Source: an uncultured Clostridia bacterium (GTDB lineage: Bacteria; Bacillota; Clostridia; Monoglobales; Firm-18). From it: a stretch of DNA of 6,525 nucleotides. Every line of letters starts with the position of its first letter. Within the stretch, counting starts at the first letter, position 1. The notes below the pieces were generated by a model. That model had not been told where the DNA came from and did no database searches. It was given only the letters and a program-made list of their open reading frames with translations. Location of the stretch: positions 1 through 6,525 of the forward strand of contig CALDNB010000253.1 in NCBI GenBank assembly GCA_937914775.1, read 5' to 3'. Shown here piece after piece: positions 1-6,319 of the stretch. The position numbers were made by a program, and so were the translations under genes.

Positions 1-108
1 CTATTAGGATTAAAAAATCGTGGAGAAATAAAAAAAGGATATGCATCGGAACTTGTAATTCTTAACAAAAATTACGAAACAGTAAAAATATTTTCTAAAG
101 CAATATAA
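1..108 (+). CDS. nagA: C-terminal end of an amidohydrolase, probably N-acetylglucosamine-6-phosphate deacetylase (partial)
   Basis: Frame 1 is open from the first base and ends in TAA at 106-108, giving the last 35 residues of a protein that begins outside the window. The segment GLKNRGEIKKGYASELVILN matches the usual end of NagA-type amidohydrolases, where a final strand reads roughly GL-x-x-RG-x-I-x-x-G-x-x-A-D-L-V-x-L. Here the usual Ala-Asp is Ser-Glu. NagA removes the acetyl group from GlcNAc-6-phosphate in the cytoplasm, feeding amino-sugar breakdown and wall recycling. No catalytic residue lies in this part, so another amidohydrolase such as a dihydroorotase-like or adenine-deaminase-like enzyme is possible. 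The gene converges on the minus-strand cassette and shares its terminator. Base composition (17 G+C in the first 60 bases) is lower than in the cassette. Confidence 0.6.
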   Translation, partial: LLGLKNRGEIKKGYASELVILNKNYETVKIFSKAI

Positions 109-134
109 AAAAAGAGCGGTAACGCTCTTTTTTT
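107..134. terminator. Bidirectional intrinsic terminator shared by two converging genes
   Basis: A perfect hairpin has the stem AAAAAGAGCG pairing with CGCTCTTTTT, closed by the four-base loop GTAA, a GNRA-type loop when read as RNA on the plus strand. The A tract on one side and T tract on the other give a U-run after the GC-rich core in both directions, so it should stop transcription of the amidohydrolase (plus) and of the cassette (minus). The TAA stop of the plus gene (106-108) overlaps the left arm, and the TAA stop of the minus gene (133-135) overlaps the right arm. There is no spare intergenic DNA. Confidence 0.9.
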
Positions 135-2181
135 ATTGGAATAATCTTTGTATTTCTTCCTCTACATTTGAAACACTTGTTAACTGTCCGTCTTTTATTT
201 CAAAAAGACCGCCTGTTATGTCCCCTCTTGTTAAACCGTCATAAGTAATATAAAAATGGAAATACTCTGAGTCGGCATAGGTCTTAAGGGCATCACTCAT
301 ATCTTTTAACCACAACTGTATTTCTTCGTAAGAAACAAAGGTAAGTGTCAGAACAGTATGGGTGTTGTTATTTTTCGCAATATTGTTTATAACATTAATA
401 AGACGTGGCATTTTGTCTTCCATATTATGTTTGTCAAGGTTTTTGGTAAGCCCCGTCATATTTCTTACGGCATCACCCATAAATGTTACAGTATTATCAT
501 TTTTGGTTATATCAACAGAGAAACCCACTCTTGCAACTTCAGGCTCTTCGCTTTCGGGAAGGTTAAATACTTTTGTAGGAAATACCAAAACATTGTCGTA
601 TTTAAATTCACCCCATTTTGTGAAAGCGCCCATAAAGGAATGGAACAACTGATTTGAAGCAAGATTTCTCTTTATGTATTGCGGTGTTCTTAAAATAGCA
701 AGACTGTCGTGACGCAACTTATTCTTTTCCAAAACGGAAAGTAAGTCCTGCCCCATTTTGGTAATAAAAAGCATTCTGTCCGATTTATCCTTACTGTTTT
801 TTGTTACAAACATTGCCTTGTTTATAAGACCAAGTACGCTTAATTTATTAATTACCTTTTTTGGCAACAGATAACCAAAATACTCGTTATATGATACTGT
901 TCTTTTCTGGTCATCATAAAATTCAGCACTTGCAGGATAGGTTTCATTTATTATTCCGTCACACATATTACGGTGGTTTCGAGAAAGGGAATCGGCATCT
1001 TCAGGAATAATTCCGTTTAATATAAGCCTTAAAATATCCATATCTGTTGCAAAACCAAGAATTCCAATCCAATTTAAAACATCATAATGAAAACTGCCTA
1101 TGTCCCCTCTTTTTACTGCAGACTCAAATTCATAATTATCAAACCTTCCGGGAGCCACTGAAAAAACTTCTTTTTCCTTTACAATAAGGGCATCGTCAGA
1201 AAAACACACTTTAAACTTTTCTCGGTCAAATTCGCTGTTTTCTATTATACGTGGTTGCTTTCTGAAAGAATGGTCGCTTTTTATATATGCTTCAAAAATT
1301 GTTCCAACAGACGGAGGGGTTAATTCGCAGTAGTAAACCGCTTCAAAATCTATTTCGTCTTTGTTATCAGGATACATACTTATTGCCCTTGCATAGCATT
1401 GTTCACCCTGACCTTTACCCTTTATTGCTTCAGAAGTAATCATTATTCTTACTTTTTCATCTGTCTTCCACTTTCCTTTTTGACTCTCAAACAAGGTATA
1501 ACCCGCTAGTAAAAAGTTTTTGTCAGACAGCAATTTTAAAATTGTTGCAAAGTTTTCGTCAATCAGTCGGTTAAAACATTTTGCAATAGGAAGTACGTGA
1601 AGTTGTTCTTTTTGGTCCAGATAAAAATACACATATATCTGCTCATTATTATCCAGATAATAATCAACGGGACAGTTTGTAATTTCAATATCGCAAGTAC
1701 CAAAGGGCACAAGAATTTTTGACCTGCAATACTTGTACCTTTTTGCTTTTATGTTATTAATTACACAACTTCTGATGTTTGACTTTATCAGACAAACATC
1801 TCCATTTTGTTTAAGATGCTGTTTCACAAAATCTTCATCAGAAACTTTTACTTCCTGCAGTTTTTTTACGGCTTTATAGTCCTGACAAAACATAAAAGAC
1901 TCGTATTCCGCAAAGCAAATAAAAGTATCGTCAAAATCTAATGAATAGCCGTCAATAATAACACCGCTTAACACATCATTAATTTTTCTCAGAGTAAAAC
2001 CTCTCACAACGTCTCCTGCATTATATTGGGAAAAAGAATAACAAACGGCTACAGTTCCGCCCTTTAGTTCAACCTTTGTAGCGTAGTATTTGCCCATCGT
2101 TTTTGGAAGTCTGAAAATATTGCCTGAATCTGTGCTGTTTTCAAGGACAGTTCCGTCCTCAAAAATATGTAATTTATTCAT
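133..2181 (-). CDS. Uncharacterised 682-aa protein, partner of the TIR-NACHT receptor
   Basis: I do not recognise a named family over the full length. No signal peptide, membrane segment or Walker A motif is visible, so it should be cytoplasmic. The first ~350 residues look beta-rich, with glycine-bounded strands that could be small barrel (OB-like) modules; 12 of the 13 cysteines lie here but show no zinc-type CxxC pairs. Residues ~365-485 read as a winged-helix-like segment: a helix pair around YDVLNWIGILGF, a further helix around KKVINKLSVLGLI, then a wing with FITKMGQDLL. Residues ~500-645 alternate strands and helices (VLVFP, VGFSVDI, HTVLTLTFVS, EEIQLWLKDM). That order recalls the winged-helix plus nuclease-like fold of replication-relaxation proteins, but I see no clear catalytic set, so this is a weak inference. 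ATG at 2181 follows a strong GGAGG and lies two bases after the receptor's stop codon. That points to a functional pair, with roles such as co-sensor, regulator or second effector left open. Confidence 0.9.
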   Translation of the reverse strand: MNKLHIFEDGTVLENSTDSGNIFRLPKTMGKYYATKVELKGGTVAVCYSFSQYNAGDVVRGFTLRKINDVLSGVIIDGYSLDFDDTFICFAEYESFMFCQDYKAVKKLQEVKVSDEDFVKQHLKQNGDVCLIKSNIRSCVINNIKAKRYKYCRSKILVPFGTCDIEITNCPVDYYLDNNEQIYVYFYLDQKEQLHVLPIAKCFNRLIDENFATILKLLSDKNFLLAGYTLFESQKGKWKTDEKVRIMITSEAIKGKGQGEQCYARAISMYPDNKDEIDFEAVYYCELTPPSVGTIFEAYIKSDHSFRKQPRIIENSEFDREKFKVCFSDDALIVKEKEVFSVAPGRFDNYEFESAVKRGDIGSFHYDVLNWIGILGFATDMDILRLILNGIIPEDADSLSRNHRNMCDGIINETYPASAEFYDDQKRTVSYNEYFGYLLPKKVINKLSVLGLINKAMFVTKNSKDKSDRMLFITKMGQDLLSVLEKNKLRHDSLAILRTPQYIKRNLASNQLFHSFMGAFTKWGEFKYDNVLVFPTKVFNLPESEEPEVARVGFSVDITKNDNTVTFMGDAVRNMTGLTKNLDKHNMEDKMPRLINVINNIAKNNNTHTVLTLTFVSYEEIQLWLKDMSDALKTYADSEYFHFYITYDGLTRGDITGGLFEIKDGQLTSVSNVEEEIQRLFQ

Positions 2182-2183
2182 TA

Positions 2184-5100
2184 TTATTCCTCCGGTATAT
2201 CATAATCTTGTTCAAATGAAGGATACTCGTCTATTTGGCCAACAATTTGCTCACCGTCACTAAACCCGTTTCTGATGTACGGCTTTATTGCATCAGGGAT
2301 TCCGTCTTCGCCAAAATCTGCACCTTCAAATGAACAGTCTGCAAACAACCACTCAGGATGTACCTCTACAGAAGAAAGCACGTTTTTTGTTTCGCCGATA
2401 CTTACAATACTTACTGTTTTGTTTCTTGTGCTTAAAATAAATCTTTCGCCGTTTACTGAGTCAAAAGAAACTACGGGAGATACAATCATTTCAGTATCTT
2501 CATATCTTACGTCCTTGCTGTTGTATGTAAGTCCGTTTGATACATCAACACAGTAAATGCTGTTAGCAATGTTTTTATTGGCAGACAGTATAATACGTAC
2601 CTGTTTCGGATACTCTGTATATGCTTGTCCCCCTGTTTTTGTAAATTCCATATTTTCATAAAACTTAAACCCATGGGCAATAAGTTCTGCTTTTGTGATC
2701 CCTTTTGGAATTATCTGACTTTCGCATCTTAAAGGCAAAGAACTGCAGTCAAATATGTGAATTCTTATAGGGTTGTTTGAAACAGTGAAAAAACTTTTTG
2801 TGTCAGGCATAAAACGTACAGCAATCAACTGCCCGTCGCCTCCGCAAAACAGTCTTAATACACGTTGTTTGTCAACCATATAAACTGATAAATACGAAGA
2901 GAACCATATATTGTTGCCATCAAAACACATTGAATTTACAGTAAAGCGGTAACTTGTATGCAGTCTTATATATTCCGTAATCTCGCATTCGTCTTTTGAA
3001 ATATCAAACACAATAACTTCGCTTTGTTTGTTTTTTCCTCTGTCAGCAGAAAAATTAAAATACAGTTTGTCCTCGTCCTTTGAAAAATATAAATGCCCGT
3101 TACTGATGTGAGACGCCTTAACAACGTTGTTCAGTTGTTTAAGACTGCAAAAAATGAAACTGTCATATCTGCCCTCGTCATCGTTCCAAACGTGCTTTAT
3201 TATATCCCCCGCGGAATACAGGTTTCCTCTTCCTGCCACAGGACCAAGTTCAATACTGTAAGCAGTTTTTCCGTCCTTTGAAACTACCCCGTCAAAATAC
3301 CACATATCAATCGGATACACTTTTTCACGAGAATTTTTAACTGTTGGCTTAATTAAGTTACCGTGAATATCATACCTGTCAATTGGAGACTGTGTTGTAT
3401 GATAGTATAATCCGTCATTTTTATTGTAGCCAAGGTGTTTTACTGAATTTGATTTTACGTGATACATTTCACAAAACTCAAGTTTTTTAAATTGTATATT
3501 TAATATCAGTTTTACAATACTGTTGTCACATGCAACATAAATCTCATTGTTGTTTACGCATATAATATCACTTATGTTATGAACTTTATTGTCCGCCTCA
3601 ATACTGTAGTTGTCAAGATACGCTCCTGTTTCTATATCCCACATATTAATAATTCCGTGGTCATTTACAGTAATAAGAAAAGTGTTTTTAATTGCAATTT
3701 GCGAAACAATCATTGTAGCATTATCGCTTTTCTTTGGACCGTAGCCGAAAGACACGGCGGCATCAAACTTTGCTCCGTCAAATTTAGCACAAAGTTTGTG
3801 GTTATGGGAATGGCGTGAAAAAACGATAAGATTTAAACAACATTTTGTTAAATCAAGGTATGAAAAATCAACACCTGACAAATCTGCAATTCCGTCGTCC
3901 TGCACACGGACCTCTTTTAATACGGAAAACAGATTGTTTACAAGCAAAGATGTGTCTGCACCACTTTTGTTTTTCCTGATGTTATCAAAAGTTCTGCTTA
4001 TAAGATTGTTCTCCATACCAGGTGTAACAACCTTCCACTCTTCATCGTAATACGGAATGTTTTGTTTGTCACCGCATATTTCACCAATCAGGCTTAACTG
4101 TTGCAAAGGAATCAGTTTTTTTGAAATGTCAAGTTGTGACAAATCTGTGTTTTCATCTATTGCAGAAATTTGGTTAACAGTATTTAAGGCTGCAAAAAAT
4201 AACAACAATATTCCGTGATTAAATTTATAATATACGGTGTTGTCCTGCTCATCAGTTTTTATAAGCGGAAAGGTTTTATCACAAAAATCAATAAACTCAT
4301 TAAATTCGGGAATGTCCTTGTTGTCAACTCCAAGTCTGTTTGAAACGGAATTAACCCTCCAGAATGGTTTCCAGTCATTAACTCCGTCTTTTACACTGTT
4401 GTAAAAACTGCAAAGTTCTGCTTCCGTCATTCTTTGTTGTCTTAAAAGTACCATTTTTGATGCAACCAAAGGTAACATATACAAAAGATAAAAATAGTTG
4501 ACTCTGTCACTTTTATCAAGAGCCATATCGTTTCTTGCGCTTTTTGCTATATGGCGCATAATATAGTTCCATATAAGTTCTCCGGGGAATTTTGGACTTT
4601 CGTGGTAAAAAAACTTGTCCTTGTTGTTTTTATAAAGTTCCCCGATTGTTCCGTCTCCCTCATCTGTTACTGTTTCTTTATACATACTGAAATAAAAAGG
4701 TGTGCAAAGAAGTTTTGCAAGTCTGTCAAATTTACTTTTAGGGCGATATTTTATCGGCAAACTTTCAATGACATTTTCATACTCTAATGGTTCAATTACA
4801 CACTCCAGTTTTGCAATATCCGTAGCAACAGCGTTTCTTGATGTTATAAGTATTGCAATGCCTTTTTCCTGCATCAGTTTTATTTTGTCCGAAATGTGTT
4901 TTATAACAGCAGAGTCGTCAACCTCGTCAAGGCCGTCAATACATAAAAGACAAGGCGCACATGTTTCGTTTTTGCTTACAGATAACTTCTCAAGAACAAA
5001 ATCTTCAGCCTGTTCGTTAGTATAAACACCGTCTTTTTTTATTTCTTTCAAAAGTGCACGGAACAAGTTCCCGTGCTGTGCAATCTTGTATGCAGGGAGA

Positions 5101-5945
5101 TAAATATATATGGTATCATCACCGTCAGTTTTATATTTACTTAAATACTCCTCCTGTTTTTTTCTGCAGAGGTATTTAAGTTGTGTGGTTTTGCCCATTC
5201 CGCCGTTGCCGTAAATAAGCGCAACACGTTCGTTTTCGGGCATATTTATTAAACGGTCTGCCAACTGTTCAATGTTTAAATTTACAAAATTCTGCTGGGC
5301 GTCTGTAACCTTTATAATCTGGGGTAACATAAACAAATTGACAGGAGCATCTATCTTCATATTTTTAACTGCATTGTAACGTATAATGTTCTTTTCCTTT
5401 GCAGTAAAAGTTAAAAAAGATTTAAACGACGCATCTTTTTGCTCTTTGTCACCTCTTGAAGGCAAATTATGAATACCTGCTGTTATATAACAGTTTTTAA
5501 GCCATTCCGCCTGTTCGGAAGTGTCTGCAACAATATTTGCAATCGCAGAAATATTGTTTTTATCTTCCTCGTTAAACATTCCCGCATGTAACAAAACCAG
5601 TTGGGGAGGATTTTCGGATTTAAGGCGCTTCATAATTGCCAGAGTCTCTTTTGCCGTTACAATATCGCCGTTATCTATATCCTCTTCTGTTTTCGGAAAC
5701 CCCGAAGTAAAGTTATTGGTTGCTACCACCACAATATATTTAGCACTTTCTATAACGGGGGCTATATCGTTGATAAAATTTGCATTTACAAATTCAGAAT
5801 AATACACTTTGCCGAAATTGCAGTCTTCGTTATTTCCCATCCACTCGTATATTTCTCTGCCCCAGTCAGCACCCAAATCTGCTCTGTAGCAAATAAAAAT
5901 ATCAGTTGATTTCTTGTCTTGCTCAGTTATTATTTCCTGTATCAT
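2184..5945 (-). CDS. TIR-NACHT-pentapeptide-beta-propeller protein (bacterial NLR-like STAND receptor)
   Basis: A 1253-aa cytoplasmic protein with NLR-like domain order. Residues ~14-140 form a TIR domain: strand A DIFICYR, a tryptophan-bearing helix (DWGREIYEW), strand D KYIVVVATNNF, then a helix with Glu100 (VTAKETLAIM) at the usual NADase glutamate position. The NACHT NTPase spans ~240-590. Walker A is GNGGMGKTT (246-254), Walker B CLLCIDGLDE (332-341), sensor 1 ILITSR (365-370) and the winged-helix proline CTPF (414-417). An NLR-like F-x-H plus FFAA block lies at 575-586. Pentapeptide repeats (A-D/K-F/L-x-x pattern) occupy ~687-729. A degenerate WD40-like propeller follows (~745-1195, e.g. 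INMWDIETG), and a short pentapeptide stretch resumes at ~1201-1211 (FADCSFEGADF). In known STAND defence proteins the C-terminal part senses, NACHT binds ATP and oligomerises, and TIR acts on NAD+; applying that here is inference. The cognate trigger is not visible. The start is supported by GGGAGG seven bases before ATG. All key motifs are intact. Confidence 0.95.
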   Translation of the reverse strand: MIQEIITEQDKKSTDIFICYRADLGADWGREIYEWMGNNEDCNFGKVYYSEFVNANFINDIAPVIESAKYIVVVATNNFTSGFPKTEEDIDNGDIVTAKETLAIMKRLKSENPPQLVLLHAGMFNEEDKNNISAIANIVADTSEQAEWLKNCYITAGIHNLPSRGDKEQKDASFKSFLTFTAKEKNIIRYNAVKNMKIDAPVNLFMLPQIIKVTDAQQNFVNLNIEQLADRLINMPENERVALIYGNGGMGKTTQLKYLCRKKQEEYLSKYKTDGDDTIYIYLPAYKIAQHGNLFRALLKEIKKDGVYTNEQAEDFVLEKLSVSKNETCAPCLLCIDGLDEVDDSAVIKHISDKIKLMQEKGIAILITSRNAVATDIAKLECVIEPLEYENVIESLPIKYRPKSKFDRLAKLLCTPFYFSMYKETVTDEGDGTIGELYKNNKDKFFYHESPKFPGELIWNYIMRHIAKSARNDMALDKSDRVNYFYLLYMLPLVASKMVLLRQQRMTEAELCSFYNSVKDGVNDWKPFWRVNSVSNRLGVDNKDIPEFNEFIDFCDKTFPLIKTDEQDNTVYYKFNHGILLLFFAALNTVNQISAIDENTDLSQLDISKKLIPLQQLSLIGEICGDKQNIPYYDEEWKVVTPGMENNLISRTFDNIRKNKSGADTSLLVNNLFSVLKEVRVQDDGIADLSGVDFSYLDLTKCCLNLIVFSRHSHNHKLCAKFDGAKFDAAVSFGYGPKKSDNATMIVSQIAIKNTFLITVNDHGIINMWDIETGAYLDNYSIEADNKVHNISDIICVNNNEIYVACDNSIVKLILNIQFKKLEFCEMYHVKSNSVKHLGYNKNDGLYYHTTQSPIDRYDIHGNLIKPTVKNSREKVYPIDMWYFDGVVSKDGKTAYSIELGPVAGRGNLYSAGDIIKHVWNDDEGRYDSFIFCSLKQLNNVVKASHISNGHLYFSKDEDKLYFNFSADRGKNKQSEVIVFDISKDECEITEYIRLHTSYRFTVNSMCFDGNNIWFSSYLSVYMVDKQRVLRLFCGGDGQLIAVRFMPDTKSFFTVSNNPIRIHIFDCSSLPLRCESQIIPKGITKAELIAHGFKFYENMEFTKTGGQAYTEYPKQVRIILSANKNIANSIYCVDVSNGLTYNSKDVRYEDTEMIVSPVVSFDSVNGERFILSTRNKTVSIVSIGETKNVLSSVEVHPEWLFADCSFEGADFGEDGIPDAIKPYIRNGFSDGEQIVGQIDEYPSFEQDYDIPEE
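2189..2193 (-). promoter_or_regulatory. Ribosome binding site of the 682-aa gene, inside the end of the receptor gene
   Basis: GGAGG lies seven bases before the ATG at 2181 and is formed by the last sense codons (Pro-Glu-Glu, CCG GAG GAA) of the receptor gene. The upstream stop is 2184-2186, so a terminating ribosome sits on the next start. This fixes the start of the 682-aa gene and implies translational coupling and a fixed stoichiometry. Confidence 0.9.
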
Positions 5946-5952
5946 AATTTCG

Positions 5953-5958
5953 CCTCCC
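5953..5958 (-). promoter_or_regulatory. Ribosome binding site of the TIR-NACHT receptor gene
   Basis: GGGAGG ends seven bases before the ATG at 5945, in the 27-base gap after the stop codon of the flavodoxin remnant. It is the strongest Shine-Dalgarno match near that end and selects this ATG as the start, which places the first TIR strand about 15 residues in, as usual for N-terminal TIR domains. Confidence 0.9.
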
Positions 5959-6219
5959 GTCAGGTTTAATTATTAAGAAACTATGTATTTTACCAGTTCG
6001 GCAATCTGAGAACGGTCACAAAAATCACCGTCTGCATCACAAAGTTCTATAAGAAGTTTTTCCATTTCCGTCGGTTCTTTTTTTGAACTCATTATTTTCT
6101 TCAATGTCTTAAGCGCCGCTTTATGCACGGCAGTAAGTTCATTTATAATCATTTTGCCTGTAAAATTAAAAATCTTTATACATTGGGGCAATCCGTTCTT
6201 AAAATTCTTTTCAATAACA

Positions 6220-6247
6220 ATTTTATCATAATACTCGTGACAGTCAA
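6220..6247 (-). promoter_or_regulatory. Candidate sigma-A promoter for the cassette, inside the flavodoxin remnant
   Basis: On the minus strand TTGACT (6247-6242), a 16-base spacer and TAAAAT (6225-6220) match the housekeeping consensus at five of six positions in each box. Transcription would start near 6213 and run through the rest of the remnant into the receptor gene, with an untranslated leader of about 270 bases. The bases also encode conserved-looking flavodoxin residues, so the match may be fortuitous. It is the best pair I found between 5946 and 6330. Confidence 0.4.
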
Positions 6248-6249
6248 GA

Positions 6250-6273
6250 GGTGTTATACCTGTGGTATAAACC
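6250..6273. repeat. Inverted repeat, operator-like, between the divergent transcription units
   Basis: A perfect seven-base inverted repeat, TTATACC-TGT-GGTATAA (6254-6270), extends by three more pairs (GGT at 6250-6252 with ACC at 6271-6273) if G6253 is bulged. It lies just upstream of the candidate minus-strand -35 box and about 50 bases before the plus-strand start codon, a position suited to a dimeric regulator acting on either side. It falls within flavodoxin codons, so it could be chance. Confidence 0.4.
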
Positions 6274-6298
6274 GCTATCTTTTTGTTTTTTAATATAC

Positions 6299-6304
6299 TA
6301 TAAT
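6299..6304 (+). promoter_or_regulatory. TATAAT box ahead of the plus-strand gene (weak promoter candidate)
   Basis: An exact TATAAT occurs 15 bases before the plus-strand ATG, but no TTGACA-like box lies 16-18 bases upstream, and initiation 6-8 bases after the box would leave a leader under 10 bases long. Either an upstream factor supports it or it is simply AT-rich sequence. An overlapping TATACT at 6294-6299 is an alternative. Confidence 0.25.
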
Positions 6305-6310
6305 TAAAAT

Positions 6311-6316
6311 GGTGAT
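6311..6316 (+). promoter_or_regulatory. Ribosome binding site of the plus-strand gene
   Basis: GGTGAT corresponds to the downstream part of the full anti-Shine-Dalgarno complement AAGGAGGTGATC, so its three-base distance to the ATG at 6320 is equivalent to normal spacing. It decides between three nearby ATGs: those at 6309 and 6315 both run into the TGA at 6321-6323, leaving the one at 6320 as the start. Confidence 0.65.
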
Positions 6317-6319
6317 GGT

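Larger units (their letters stand above)
5973..6299 (-). pseudogene. Flavodoxin-domain protein, 5'-truncated remnant
   Basis: The frame is open without a stop from 6332 down to TAA at 5973-5975. From about 6299 it reads like the C-terminal ~108 residues of a flavodoxin-fold protein of the clostridial Flavodoxin_5/HemG-like type (normally about 150-175 aa). Visible landmarks are the strand KNKKIAVYTTGITP, a YYDK-I-V-I-E-K-N-F segment, the strand IKIFNFTGK, then helix HKAALKTLKKIM with a lysine-rich bend and a final helix IAELVKYI. The N-terminal strand and FMN-phosphate loop are missing, and the space they need is taken by a divergent plus-strand gene. The only starts are an internal ATG at 6152 and a TTG at 6191; both have weak ribosome sites and both lie after conserved coding sequence, so a genuine small gene of 59 or 72 aa is less likely. 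Its orientation and closeness to the receptor suggest the receptor may borrow its transcription. Confidence 0.75.

Noticed and set aside
2361..3713. Leucine-rich or TPR repeats in the receptor C-terminus
   Set aside because: The region alternates short beta strands with turns and has WD-like strand ends (MWDIETG); no leucine-rich LxxLxLxxN or helical TPR pattern is visible.
4702..5025. Open plus-strand frame of 107 codons opposite the NACHT region
   Set aside because: It is antisense to intact Walker B coding sequence, has no convincing ribosome site and its translation looks like the low-complexity shadow of a real gene. The same holds for the shorter plus-strand frames between 358 and 5909.
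2184..5945. Frameshift or decay in the long receptor gene
   Set aside because: The frame is uninterrupted over 1253 codons and every expected TIR and NACHT motif is intact, so it appears functional.
5973..6191. A stand-alone small gene of 59 or 72 aa (possible antitoxin or regulator for the receptor)
   Set aside because: Flavodoxin-like coding continues in frame well upstream of both possible starts, the ribosome sites are weak, and the sequence matches a flavodoxin C-terminus rather than a small regulator.
109..6295. Possible direct repeat at the two edges (CGCTCTTTTTTT near 123-134 and CGCTATCTTTTT near 6273-6284)
   Set aside because: The match is short, gapped and mostly T-run, and the right copy lies in flavodoxin codons; too weak to call a target-site duplication.
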